25,092 nucleotides of DNA, taken from JABCPO02 sp963546185 (GTDB lineage: Bacteria > Bacillota > Clostridia > TANB77 > CAG-508). Position numbers and translations under genes: made by a program. Location: contig CAUULU010000008.1 in the NCBI GenBank assembly GCA_963546185.1, positions 1 to 25,092 on the forward strand. The letters run 5' to 3'. The notes beneath the pieces are model-generated. The model was not told the DNA's origin. It did not search any database and was given only the letters and a program-made list of their open reading frames with translations. This document shows positions 1-7,419 of this stretch, one piece after another (within the stretch, counting starts at the first letter, position 1; the number at the start of each line of letters is the position of its first letter).

Positions 1-36
1 AAATCCTATTACTATTAAATCATATTTTTGTTTCAT
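1..36 (-). CDS. Start of a gene running off the window edge (12 codons)
   Basis: An ATG at 36 follows the stop of the ADP-ribosylglycohydrolase gene by two bases. The purine-rich AGAGGA just before it is a suitable ribosome binding site. The visible product is MKQKYDLIVIGF. A short basic start followed by a hydrophobic beta strand ending in Gly is common at the N-terminus of FAD/NAD-binding flavoproteins and of PfkB-type sugar kinases. Twelve residues cannot separate these. It is probably co-transcribed with the genes upstream. Confidence 0.5.
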   Translation of the reverse strand, partial: MKQKYDLIVIGF

Positions 37-38
37 AT

Positions 39-851
39 TTATTTCCTCTTTTCTTCTTCAATTTTTGGTATATATTTTTCTTCAAACTCTACAAGTATTT
101 CTGTAAGTTCTTTATTTAAAAACTTTAATGCTTTATTTCTCAAATCTTCTGGCACACCATAATATGCCTCAGCAATTCCTCCACAAATTGCTGCAACTGT
201 ATCACTATCCCCACCAATCGAAATAGCATTTCTTATTGCATCTTCAAAATTCTTAGATTCAAAAAATGCTTCTAGTGCTTGTGGTACTGTATCTTGACAT
301 GTTTCATTAAATTTATATGTATCTCTAATCTCATCAAGTGTAAAATCTATATTATAATAATTATCTATAACATATTTTTTTATTTCTCCTATAGTTTTAC
401 CATTTCTTGCCATATATATACATACTGCTGTCGCTTCTGCTCCTTTAATACCTTCAGGATGATTGTGACTTACACTTGTTACAAGTTCTGATAATCTTCT
501 TGTTTCTTCTAAACTTTCTGCTGCAAATCCCACTGCACTAATTCTCATTGCCGAGCCATTCCCATAACTATTATATGGCTGTGGATTATCTGAGAATATC
601 CATCCATAAAAGCTACCACCATATCCACAGTCTGGATAATTTCTTCCAATTTTTTGCATATATTTAATTGTATTTTCTTTAATGTCACTATAATCTTTCT
701 TACTTTCTAATATTGCTTTTGCTACTGCAAGACTCATTATGCTATCATCTGTTACAAAACATTTATCTGCAAAAAATTCAAACTCTTTACTTCTATTATT
801 ATCCCATTCAAAACGTGAACCTACAATGTCTCCTATAATTGCTCCTAACAT
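39..851 (-). CDS. ADP-ribosylglycohydrolase family protein (DraG/ARH type)
   Basis: The 270-residue product belongs to the DraG/ARH fold, whose members remove ADP-ribose from proteins or related substrates using two Mg2+ ions. Visible motifs are GDIVGSRFEW near the N-terminus, TDDSIMS at about 34-40 (metal-binding Thr-Asp-Asp), YGNGSAMR at about 96-103, SHNHPEGIKGA in the middle, and GGDSDTVAAICGGIAEAYYG near residue 215, which carries the second metal-binding Asp-x-Asp-Thr. The length is near that of DraG (about 290). The start at 851 follows AAGGAAAGGAG closely. The protein is soluble with no signal peptide. It is the penultimate gene of the run of same-strand genes that begins at the promoter near 5131. 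A nearby ADP-ribosyltransferase was looked for and not found, so its substrate is unknown. No in-frame CGG codon occurs. Confidence 0.9.
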   Translation of the reverse strand: MLGAIIGDIVGSRFEWDNNRSKEFEFFADKCFVTDDSIMSLAVAKAILESKKDYSDIKENTIKYMQKIGRNYPDCGYGGSFYGWIFSDNPQPYNSYGNGSAMRISAVGFAAESLEETRRLSELVTSVSHNHPEGIKGAEATAVCIYMARNGKTIGEIKKYVIDNYYNIDFTLDEIRDTYKFNETCQDTVPQALEAFFESKNFEDAIRNAISIGGDSDTVAAICGGIAEAYYGVPEDLRNKALKFLNKELTEILVEFEEKYIPKIEEEKRK

Positions 852-884
852 AATTTTCTCCTTTCCTTAAATAACTATAATATT

Positions 885-1559
885 CTAATTATTATCTTTT
901 CTATTTACTATAATATAGTATATTCCTGTAATATATTCCCATATTATAAGGGAATATACAAGTATTCTTTCATATATAGGTGTTAATTTTAAATTTCCTA
1001 ATGCTATGGATATTATAAACAGGTATGAAAATATAAAACCTATACATGAAAATACTATACTTAAAAATCTGTATATTTTAATTTTACTTCCGATCATTAT
1101 TATCATCTAAAAATAATCCTGTTAAAAGTACTGTTAAACTACCGACTTAAAAATATTAATCTTGAACCTATTCCATGAAGATCCATAGCATCTGGTGTAG
1201 TTCCTTGATTTGTACCTACTAAAATACAGCCTGTTCCGGAGTAATATTACAAAGAAAAACAATATATATGCTGTTTTCTTTTTCTTTCTTTTTATATCCT
1301 GAAATATAGTTAAATAATAATTTAGTATAAACCCGGATACCTGAAAGTACAAATGCTATATTCATTAATATTGCAAGCCTATTTATTGGAACTTTGTAAA
1401 ATCCATCATACAGTCCGAAGTGCACTTATATAATGATATGTATATATATACTTTAAATCTGCTCCGGGTTGCATATGCAGTTAAAAACTCAAACAATAAG
1501 TATATACTTGCATTTAATATATATAATATCCCACCTATCCTTATAATCTTACTATTCAT
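885..1559 (-). CDS. DUF998-type multi-pass membrane protein, read through six CGGN sites
   Basis: As conventional ORFs this region is only fragments (885-1106, 1134-1352, 1219-1425 and an N-terminal piece starting at 1559). Treating each in-frame CGG (codon tops at 1466, 1417, 1335, 1238, 1144 and 1092) as a one-base skip gives a continuous 222-residue protein with a whole codon count. It has about six hydrophobic helices, a TNQGTTPDAMDLHGIGS loop and a C-terminal YERILVYSLIIWEYITGI. These resemble the periplasmic 'P...LH' loop and terminal 'ERi...W' helix of DUF998 proteins. The new glycines are residues 32, 48, 75, 107, 138 and 155. The AGGAGGG before the ATG overlaps the stop of the RDD gene, so translation may be coupled. 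Function is unknown. Family assignment rests on motif recall; gene continuity rests on frame arithmetic. Confidence 0.75.
1090..1092 (-). other. +1 recoding site CGGA (Gly155 of DUF998-type protein)
   Basis: The zero frame reads GAT CGG AAG TAA and stops at once. Skipping the C gives GAT-(C)GGA-AGT-AAA and continues to the C-terminus. Confidence 0.8.
1142..1144 (-). other. +1 recoding site CGGT with adjacent TAG (Gly138)
   Basis: The zero frame reads AGT CGG TAG. Reading C-GGT as glycine gives AGT-GGT-AGT-TTA and stays open to the next CGG. The TAG directly after CGG resembles programmed frameshift sites that place a stop after a slow codon. Confidence 0.8.
1236..1238 (-). other. +1 recoding site CGGA (Gly107)
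   Basis: The zero frame, reached after the site at 1333-1335, reads TTA CTC CGG AAC. Skipping C gives GGA-ACA-GGC-TGT and enters the loop containing TNQGTTPDAMDLHG. Confidence 0.8.
1333..1335 (-). other. +1 recoding site CGGG (Gly75)
   Basis: GGT ATC CGG GTT becomes ATC-(C)GGG-TTT-ATA. This is the only site in the window whose fourth base is G. Confidence 0.75.
1415..1417 (-). other. +1 recoding site CGGA (Gly48)
   Basis: GCA CTT CGG ACT GTA TGA becomes CTT-(C)GGA-CTG-TAT, giving SALGLYDGF. Confidence 0.8.
1464..1466 (-). other. +1 recoding site CGGA (Gly32)
   Basis: GCA ACC CGG AGC becomes ACC-(C)GGA-GCA-GAT, giving YATGADLKY. Without the skip the frame closes at 1379-1381, about 80 bases downstream. 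Confidence 0.8.
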
Positions 1560-1576
1560 TTATTAAGTTTTCCCTC

Positions 1577-2080
1577 CTAAAATTGTACCTGTGTTCCTGC
1601 TAAAATATCTCCTAAATGTCTTTTATCTTTCCTTAAAATTCCCATTAAAAACATTGTTAATAATAATGTAAGTGCTATAATTTGTAATATTATACTTATA
1701 GTATCAAATTCTGTATATATTCCATGTATTGTTGCCATATGACCTATTTGCCATGGCAGGAACTTAATCACATTTCGTATAATACTATATTTAAATTTTC
1801 TTTTCTTAAAATATAATTTTAACCCTACTTTTTGTTTCCCAATACTTCCTTTTTTAAAATCCAATATACTAAATATAATTATTATAGGTATTACACTTGT
1901 TACTGTAGCAATTAATTGTGACTGTAATTCTGTAACCTTAGGTATTCCCTTAAATACTATCATATAAAATGATATTGATACTATTGCTAAAATTATTAAA
2001 TACATACATATAACTAGCCAATCTATAACAAGTTCTTTTATTCTATCTACTATCCTTATATTATTTTCTTCTTTTAACAT
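1577..2080 (-). CDS. RDD family membrane protein
   Basis: The 167-residue product has the RDD pattern. RIVDRIKELVIDWLV at about 9-23 carries the Arg and two Asp that name the family, next to a first transmembrane helix. A second helix follows at about 50-68. GKQKVGLKLYFKKRKF is the usual cytoplasmic loop, and HLGDILAGTQV near the C-terminus matches the family's terminal 'lgD.laGT.V'. Its role is unknown; some RDD proteins have been linked to ion transport. It lies 41 bases after the glycine-zipper gene and its stop overlaps the ribosome binding site of the DUF998-type gene. A second RDD domain occurs in the VanZ fusion at 5228-6325. There is no in-frame CGG. Confidence 0.85.
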   Translation of the reverse strand: MLKEENNIRIVDRIKELVIDWLVICMYLIILAIVSISFYMIVFKGIPKVTELQSQLIATVTSVIPIIIIFSILDFKKGSIGKQKVGLKLYFKKRKFKYSIIRNVIKFLPWQIGHMATIHGIYTEFDTISIILQIIALTLLLTMFLMGILRKDKRHLGDILAGTQVQF

Positions 2081-2121
2081 TATCCCTTTGTTTCTCTCTC
2101 CCTTGTATATATTTCTTTAAA

Positions 2122-3225
2122 TCATCTTGAATTTAAAACTCCTTCTACTTGTCTCATAACATCATAATCAAATTCATCTCTATTTATACCATGTCCTTCT
2201 AAAAATTTGTCATTTCCTTTAAATGACTCAAAAAGTAATTGTTTTTCATCTTCTTCTAATCTAATATCATATAACATATTAGATAAGCTTATAATTAATC
2301 CTTTAAACTTCCAAAATCTTCCTGCTTCTTCTTTACCATCCATATATCTATCATAATCATTTTCTGTTATCTTTGGTTGTAATCCTAAAATAGGGTTTAC
2401 TAATAATTGTACTGATGAATTCATTAAATTAACATATGCTCCAAGTGTATATTGTTGTTGTTCAGTCATTTTTTGATAATCATTACCAAAAGTTGATATA
2501 TCATCAATTGCATTTCTTATTATACCAAATTCATTATTTAGTCTATCAATTCTTTCATTTATTTCAATTATAGCTAAATTATATGAATTAATATCTCTCC
2601 TACATATATTAGTATATATTTTTTCAAGTTTTTCTTTATCCATCATACTTTTACCAAAGAATAATCCTGCTCCTATAATTGCAATTCCTGCAATAGTCCA
2701 ACCCACAGGACCTGCAAGTCCTAAAAATGCTGTACCTGCTGTCATTCCTCCACCGTCCGTGCTGCTAGTGCTCCACCACCAAGCCATGCTAGTGCTGCAT
2801 TAGTAGCTGCCGCTCCAGACAATGCAGATATTGCTGTTCCTGTTGATGCTACTCCAAATGTAGTTGCTACTCCCATAGCAACTGTAGGTGCAAGTGTAAC
2901 AACTGCTACTCCTGTTGCAATTCCTGCTGCTCCTGCTCCTGCAGTTACAATTTTAGCCATATTAGAATCATTGCTAATCTTATCAACTTGATTTTTCCAA
3001 CTAATTTGTATTTCTTTTAATTCTTGAAGTTTTATTGTATCTTCTTCAGGAACATTTCTTATTTCATCAAATCTTCCTTGTAAGTCTAGTATAAGTTGAT
3101 GTATGGTATTTAAATTTTCTCCGAAGCCTTCCTATATGTTCATTTGTTTCTCCTGCTAATCTTTCTGCTTCTCTCTTATTATCTTCTAATTCTTTTTCAC
3201 TATTTGGTTGTTCCCACCACCACAT
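2122..3225 (-). CDS. Helical protein with central Gly/Ala-rich membrane segment, read through three CGGN sites
   Basis: I do not recognise a named family. The start MWWWEQPNSEK at 3225 overlaps the stop of the preceding gene (TGAAATG) behind AAAGGAGA. One-base skips at CGG codons with tops at 3123, 2759 and 2755 join three conventional ORFs into 366 residues. The N-terminal 110 residues are charged and helical. Residues of about 110-205 are Gly/Ala-rich and hydrophobic, with LGGGALAAGGGGM and FLGLAGPVGWTIAG, resembling a glycine-zipper or membrane-inserting hairpin. The last 160 residues are charged helices again. Helix, hydrophobic hairpin, helix is the layout of alpha-helical pore-forming toxins, but that comparison is architectural only. 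It forms a tight pair with the 470-residue protein upstream. Confidence 0.7.
2753..2759 (-). other. Tandem +1 recoding sites CGGA-CGGT (Gly156-Gly157)
   Basis: The zero frame reads GCA GCA CGG ACG GTG GAG GAA TGA. Skipping C at the first CGG brings a second CGG into frame. Skipping that C too gives Ala-Gly-Gly-Gly-Gly-Met and the glycine-rich run continues. Two back-to-back sites sit in adjacent codons (codon tops 2759 and 2755). Confidence 0.8.
3121..3123 (-). other. +1 recoding site CGGA (Gly35)
   Basis: AGG CTT CGG AGA becomes CTT-(C)GGA-GAA-AAT, giving HIGRLGENLNTIHQL and linking the MWWW start to the rest of the protein. Confidence 0.8.
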
Positions 3226-3226
3226 T

Positions 3227-4641
3227 TCATGTTCTCCTTTTAAAATGATTATCTATTTCACTCTTATTTTTTAATATCTTATTTTCTGGTACTTTTCTTT
3301 TTTCTGCTAATTTAACTGTCTTCTCAAAACCTTCAATATATTTCTTATTGTCTTTTAAATCTTCTACAAATGTTAATAATTCTTTATCATCATATAGTTC
3401 ATATAATATTTCTAATCCTTCAATATAGTTTTTAATAATTCTTTCTTCATTTAACAAATATTTAAGTTCTTTTTTCTTTTTTTCATATGTTATCTTTCTT
3501 GATACTTCACCTACCAATGATACGGAAAATCTACCTATTCCTATTATATTTAACCTAAGCGCAAATTCTCCAACATTTCCAGATATTAGAGTTCTAATTG
3601 TAGCATCACCTAAATCCATCATACAAAATGTACCATGTGCTATTGTAAGCATATGTTTTACTGTAGGATTTTTAAAAGGTTCACAATATTCCCATAATGC
3701 CTTAAAACTTCTATTATCTTTCTCTGTATTTTCATAATATTGGATAAGTCTTCTTATAGAATATATTAATCTAGTAACTACTTCTGTTATTACTACTGGT
3801 ATTACTTGTGCTGCCTGAAACCTTATATCATATCCTTTCTTATATATTTCTAATGCTAAATTATTAAAATCTTTATCAAATTTACTTACTTTTATATTAT
3901 TTTTTCGTTTAATTGCTATTACACTGTTTGTCCATGACCAAATAGGTGATGGTATGCCTGCTCCTCTTCCTTTGCTACCGTGATGATCCTGAAATATCTG
4001 ATAAGATATGTCCGAAACCAATTTACAATACCACTTGTAATTTTAGAACCCAAATCATTACCTCTAAGCTCCACTCCTTCATCAGTACTAACAAGTTCTA
4101 TAACCTCACCTTCTGTAACAAAATGTGATGTATTATTAAATTGGTCTAAAATAGAGAAAAACATTCCTAAAATTGTTGGATTATGTCCCAATGATTTAAA
4201 ATGATGATTTGATGGAGTTAAGTTAAATACTTCTTTACCTGCATCACCTAAACCTGTTTGGTCATATGGAACTTTAAACTTATTTTCCAAAAACCTTATT
4301 GCAGACGTATTGTCACCTTTTTCTCCCTTCCATCCATTTAATTTAGCAAAGTCTTGAACCCTACCTTCAAACCATTTATCTGTCATTTTACAAAGGTAAG
4401 AATCCTCAGGACTCCCCACAAGAAATATATCTATAATCCCTGATAGTAATCCTACACCTACTGCTAAAGCATAATCTAGTTTGTCACATTCTGGTTTTAC
4501 TTCTTTTATACTTTTCGTTGTTTCTTCTATCTTTTTTAGTTTTTCATCTGCTAATAATTTTGCATCTTCCATACATGAATAAAGATTATATCTTGAATCT
4601 TTTTCAATCTCTATTCCTACTATCATAGCTTTTTCTTCCAT
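3227..4641 (-). CDS. Conserved-looking large unknown protein, read through two CGGN sites
   Basis: The start at 4641 follows AGGAG by seven bases. Two ORFs (3919-4641 and 3227-4021) join through one-base skips at CGG codons with tops at 4014 and 3980, giving 470 residues. The junction then reads NWFGHILSDISGSSGSKG and continues RGAGIPSPIWSW, a coherent Ser/Gly motif that neither conventional frame contains. Other distinctive parts are a hydrophobic segment near residues 56-75 (LDYALAVGVGLLSGIIDIFLVG), NHHFKSLGHNPTILGMFFSIL at about 143-163, a possible membrane-proximal centre, and a Lys/Glu-rich C-terminal coiled region. I cannot name the family. It is immediately upstream of, and translationally coupled to, the Gly/Ala-rich protein, so the two probably act together. 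Confidence 0.75.
3978..3980 (-). other. +1 recoding site CGGT with adjacent TAG (Gly221)
   Basis: The zero frame reads TCA TCA CGG TAG. Reading C-GGT as glycine gives TCA-TCA-GGT-AGC-AAA (SSGSK). It is the second CGG-TAG in the window. Confidence 0.8.
4012..4014 (-). other. +1 recoding site CGGA (Gly210)
   Basis: TGG TTT CGG ACA becomes TTT-(C)GGA-CAT-ATC, giving NWFGHILSD. The next site is only 34 bases downstream. Confidence 0.8.
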
Positions 4642-4662
4642 CTATAATCTCCTAAAACTTTT

Positions 4663-5094
4663 CTACTCACCTTTTTCTAATAACTCTAAAGCTCTAACAT
4701 ATATATAATATTTTTTAGCCTTTTCTCCTGCTGTTCTTCTTGTATCCATATTATGTTTTAAGTCTTCTATTTTTACCTTTTTTGCAATATCATTTTTAGA
4801 TATTTCTAGTATATATTCCATATATGGAACCTCTTTATTATGTGTTAATAATTTTAATGCATCAATAATCTCTTTATTAAACCCTTCTTTTTCTAAATAT
4901 TCAAAACTATACTTATCACCATGATCTTCTATAACATCATGAAGAAGTGCAGTACATACTTCATTTTCTCCATCTAATTTTGTTGCAAGATAAAATGGAT
5001 GAAACACATATGGATACCCACCTTTATCTATGTCATCCTTATGTGCTTCAAACATTATATTTACTGCTTTTTTAACCATATCTGAATAGTACAT
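4663..5094 (-). CDS. HD-domain hydrolase, RelA/SpoT hydrolase-like (small alarmone hydrolase type)
   Basis: The 143-residue protein shows the metal-binding pattern of stand-alone (p)ppGpp hydrolase-like HD proteins: GYPYVFHPFYLA (first His), TALLHDVIEDH (the HD pair and following ED), and VKIEDLKHNMDTRR, equivalent to the family's 'vKiaDr.hN'. No synthetase or TGS domain follows, so it resembles small hydrolases of the MESH1 type, though shorter (about 180 residues in MESH1). I chose the ATG at 5094 rather than the upstream one at 5145, because GGAAGGAAG precedes it and the upstream ATG overlaps the likely -10 element. Hydrolysis of ppGpp or of another nucleotide is an inference. It opens the operon running to the window edge. 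Confidence 0.75.
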   Translation of the reverse strand: MYYSDMVKKAVNIMFEAHKDDIDKGGYPYVFHPFYLATKLDGENEVCTALLHDVIEDHGDKYSFEYLEKEGFNKEIIDALKLLTHNKEVPYMEYILEISKNDIAKKVKIEDLKHNMDTRRTAGEKAKKYYIYVRALELLEKGE

Positions 5095-5130
5095 ATATAT
5101 TTTTCTTCCTTCCATTATTCCTATACATAT

Positions 5131-5159
5131 ATTATATTCTAACATATATATAATATCAA
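5131..5159 (-). promoter_or_regulatory. Sigma-A-type promoter for the 5094-39 operon
   Basis: TTGATA (5159-5154) and TATAAT (5136-5131) are separated by 17 bases on the minus strand. The expected transcript start, near 5124, is downstream of the longer alternative ATG of the HD gene, supporting the shorter start. Confidence 0.65.
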
Positions 5160-5161
5160 TT

Positions 5162-5191
5162 AAAAAGCCTTAAGCTTTAAATAGCTAAGGC
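5162..5191 (-). terminator. Rho-independent terminator after the VanZ-RDD gene
   Basis: On the minus strand GCCTTA (5191-5186) pairs with TAAGGC (5172-5167), with an inner GC/GC pairing, followed by five T. It lies 37 bases beyond the stop of the gene at 5228-6325. Confidence 0.75.
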
Positions 5192-5227
5192 ATAATTAAA
5201 TATTTATTCTTATAGTTATTATATCTT

Positions 5228-6325
5228 TTAATCCTCTATTTTATTATTTTTAAATTGTATATCACTTTTGTATACTGTATTAAATATCTTATCAAAAGGA
5301 AATCTTTTATTCTTCAATATTATAATCACTGTTATAATAAAATATATGCCAAGTGTAAGCATTAATGCAAAATATATTAAAGCTATTTCTAATATTGTTA
5401 TATTACCTGCAAGCATATTCATAATATATGTAACTAATTTTGGAAATCCATAAAAATATACTAATACTCCCAAAGAACGTAATATTAATTTTATTATATT
5501 ATTATTTTCGATTTCAAAGTGAAATTTTAATATTTTAGAACCTATTGTATTTCCTTTCCATATTGGTATTATTGTAAAATATAGTATAAACATTATCTCA
5601 AACGAAAATGGTAACATTACTTTTAAAATAGCATTTATAATGTTTATTATAAATATATCTATTGCAAATGCAAGCATTCTTCTAAGTCCTGGTACTTCTT
5701 TTCCTTTTTTTAATGCTTCTTCATCTAATTTTTCTCTTTTTGGTAGTATAAGAGAAACAATACCTCCAATATAGTATCCGATTATTCCTCCTAATGTATT
5801 TTGTATAATATCATCTATATCACACAAACGATATGGACCATTATATATGAAAAATAATCCTGAAAGTTGTATTAACTCAAATATTAAACTTAATAATGCA
5901 GTAAGTGCTATTGTCTTTTTTAAACTATATTTAAAATAATATCTAAGATATATTCCAAAAGGTACTAACATTAAAATGTTAAATGCTGGTACGTAAAATG
6001 TCCCATGTTTTATTGCTCTTAAATATGTAGCTTGTTCTGAAATTTTTAATGGATTATCTTTTATAAAATCTAATACAAATTTAAATGGCTGTAAATTTAT
6101 CATATCTATATATCTTGTATGAACACTACCTATTTCTGGTAATGGTAAATTCACAAGAAAAAAACAACATTCTAGATATAATATAAATGAATATACAATA
6201 AGTGCTTTAGTAAAATTGATTGAACCATATTTTCTATACATCCATATTGCATATGGCATTGTAATAAAACATGCAATTATTGGAAAAATCAAAACACTTG
6301 TCTTTAATGTTAATATATATCCCAT
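5228..6325 (-). CDS. VanZ-like and RDD domain fusion membrane protein
   Basis: The 365-residue polytopic membrane protein has two parts. Residues 1-190 are VanZ-like: a hydrophobic N-terminus, FLVNLPLPEIG, FNILMLVPFGIYLRYYF, FELIQLSGL, and the diagnostic RLCDIDDIIQNTLGGIIGY. The C-terminal half (about 205-350) is an RDD domain beginning RRMLAFAIDIFIINI. VanZ takes its name from teicoplanin resistance, but most VanZ-like proteins have no known role and nothing here indicates glycopeptide resistance. VanZ-RDD fusions are known in Bacillota. The gene is monocistronic, with a promoter 20-50 bases upstream and a terminator downstream. The start is preceded by AAAGGAG. An ATC-GGA pair near 5777 contains CGG out of frame and is read normally. 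Confidence 0.85.
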   Translation of the reverse strand: MGYILTLKTSVLIFPIIACFITMPYAIWMYRKYGSINFTKALIVYSFILYLECCFFLVNLPLPEIGSVHTRYIDMINLQPFKFVLDFIKDNPLKISEQATYLRAIKHGTFYVPAFNILMLVPFGIYLRYYFKYSLKKTIALTALLSLIFELIQLSGLFFIYNGPYRLCDIDDIIQNTLGGIIGYYIGGIVSLILPKREKLDEEALKKGKEVPGLRRMLAFAIDIFIINIINAILKVMLPFSFEIMFILYFTIIPIWKGNTIGSKILKFHFEIENNNIIKLILRSLGVLVYFYGFPKLVTYIMNMLAGNITILEIALIYFALMLTLGIYFIITVIIILKNKRFPFDKIFNTVYKSDIQFKNNKIED

Positions 6326-6343
6326 TTTTTCTCCTTTTTTGAT

Positions 6344-6372
6344 ATTATAATATATTTTTATTTTGGAAACAA
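6344..6372 (-). promoter_or_regulatory. Promoter of the VanZ-RDD gene
   Basis: TTGTTT (6372-6367) and TATAAT (6349-6344) on the minus strand are separated by 17 bases. The start codon at 6325 follows AAAGGAG. Confidence 0.55.
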
Positions 6373-6395
6373 TTAAATTAATATAAAAATACTAA

Positions 6396-6938
6396 TTACT
6401 TATTTTCAAGAATTTGTGCTATCTTTTCAAATGTATTCCCATTTCTAATTGTAATTTTCTTATAAAATTCTTGTTTTATTAATTCCTTATGATATGTTGT
6501 TTTCAAATATTCTTTTTCATCATATTTTCCCCAAAAAATTGCATTTTTCCCTATATGCACTTTTTCATTATAAAATTTGGAATTATCTATAAATTTAAGA
6601 ACTTCTGATTTATCAATATTATGCGAAAAAAATATAACATCTCTTCTTGCTAAATCTGTATACCACCAATCTGGTAACTCTTCTTTTTCTTTCAAATAAT
6701 CTTCTTTTTTAAGTAATGCAAAATATATATCAAAATCATAATTTTTTTCTAAGATTTCTTTTATCTTTAATATACAATTTTTATAAGTATCATCAATACT
6801 AAAGAATATATTCCCACTATTTATATATGAACTAACATTCTCAAATCCTGACTTTTCCATAATATCTTTTAATTCAGTCATAGACACCTTATTTTTACCA
6901 CCCACATTAATTCCTCTTAATAATAATACATACCTCAT
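6396..6938 (-). CDS. DUF1697 family protein
   Basis: The 180-residue protein opens MRYVLLLRGINVGGKNKVSM, the hallmark of DUF1697, and continues with LKDIMEKSGFENVSSYINSGNIFFS, also typical. Family members are about 175-185 residues, so it is full length. Their biochemical role is not established. I chose the ATG at 6938 because AAGGAGAG sits four bases before it. An ATG seven codons further up would read MINKESY, but it overlaps the end of the acetyltransferase gene and lacks a binding site. It is soluble, with no signal peptide. Confidence 0.85.
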   Translation of the reverse strand: MRYVLLLRGINVGGKNKVSMTELKDIMEKSGFENVSSYINSGNIFFSIDDTYKNCILKIKEILEKNYDFDIYFALLKKEDYLKEKEELPDWWYTDLARRDVIFFSHNIDKSEVLKFIDNSKFYNEKVHIGKNAIFWGKYDEKEYLKTTYHKELIKQEFYKKITIRNGNTFEKIAQILENK

Positions 6939-6948
6939 ATAACTCTCC

Positions 6949-7377
6949 TTATTTATCATAATTCATATAATATCTTGACTCTGTTTCTTCTTCTATTGTA
7001 AATCCTAATCTTTTATACAATAATAATGCTTTTTTATTTTTCTTATACACCCATAAATATATATTTTTATTATTTTCTATTATTTTTCTAATAATATCTG
7101 TTCCAATTCCCTTATTCCTAAATTCTTTTTCTAAATATATCTCATCTAATAACTTAGCATTTTCTAATTCTTTTATACAAACACTACCAATTATTTTATC
7201 ATCAATAATAATATTATAATAATCTTTAAATGTTTCATTTACACTATTTATTACATATTCATCTATCTTATTTCTTTCATCTTCTGCTAAATCTTTGCTA
7301 TACATATATATAATATCTTTCTTATATTGTATAAGTCTAGGTATATCTTTTTTAGATGCTTTAACTAATTTATACAT
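6949..7377 (-). CDS. GNAT family N-acetyltransferase
   Basis: This 142-residue protein has a GCN5-related acetyltransferase fold. The central LLDEIYLEKEFRNKGIGTDIIRKII carries the acetyl-CoA-binding R-x-x-G-x-G loop (RNKGIG). The C-terminal NKKALLLYKRLGFTIEEETESRYYM matches motif B ('A..lYeklGF'). The acceptor substrate cannot be read from sequence. AAAGGAGG before the start is a strong binding site. The stop overlaps the region just upstream of the DUF1697 start, so the two are likely co-transcribed. Confidence 0.85.
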   Translation of the reverse strand: MYKLVKASKKDIPRLIQYKKDIIYMYSKDLAEDERNKIDEYVINSVNETFKDYYNIIIDDKIIGSVCIKELENAKLLDEIYLEKEFRNKGIGTDIIRKIIENNKNIYLWVYKKNKKALLLYKRLGFTIEEETESRYYMNYDK

Positions 7378-7419
7378 AATACTTAACCTCCTTTTTATCT
7401 ATCTTAAAACAAAATCTTA

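Noticed and set aside
885..1559. DUF998-type region as a decayed pseudogene
   Set aside because: All six breaks are CGG sites and the rebuilt protein has exact codon arithmetic with sensible helices and motifs.
5228..6325. Glycopeptide resistance because of the VanZ-like domain
   Set aside because: VanZ-like domains are common without resistance, and no vanHAX or vanRS genes are present.
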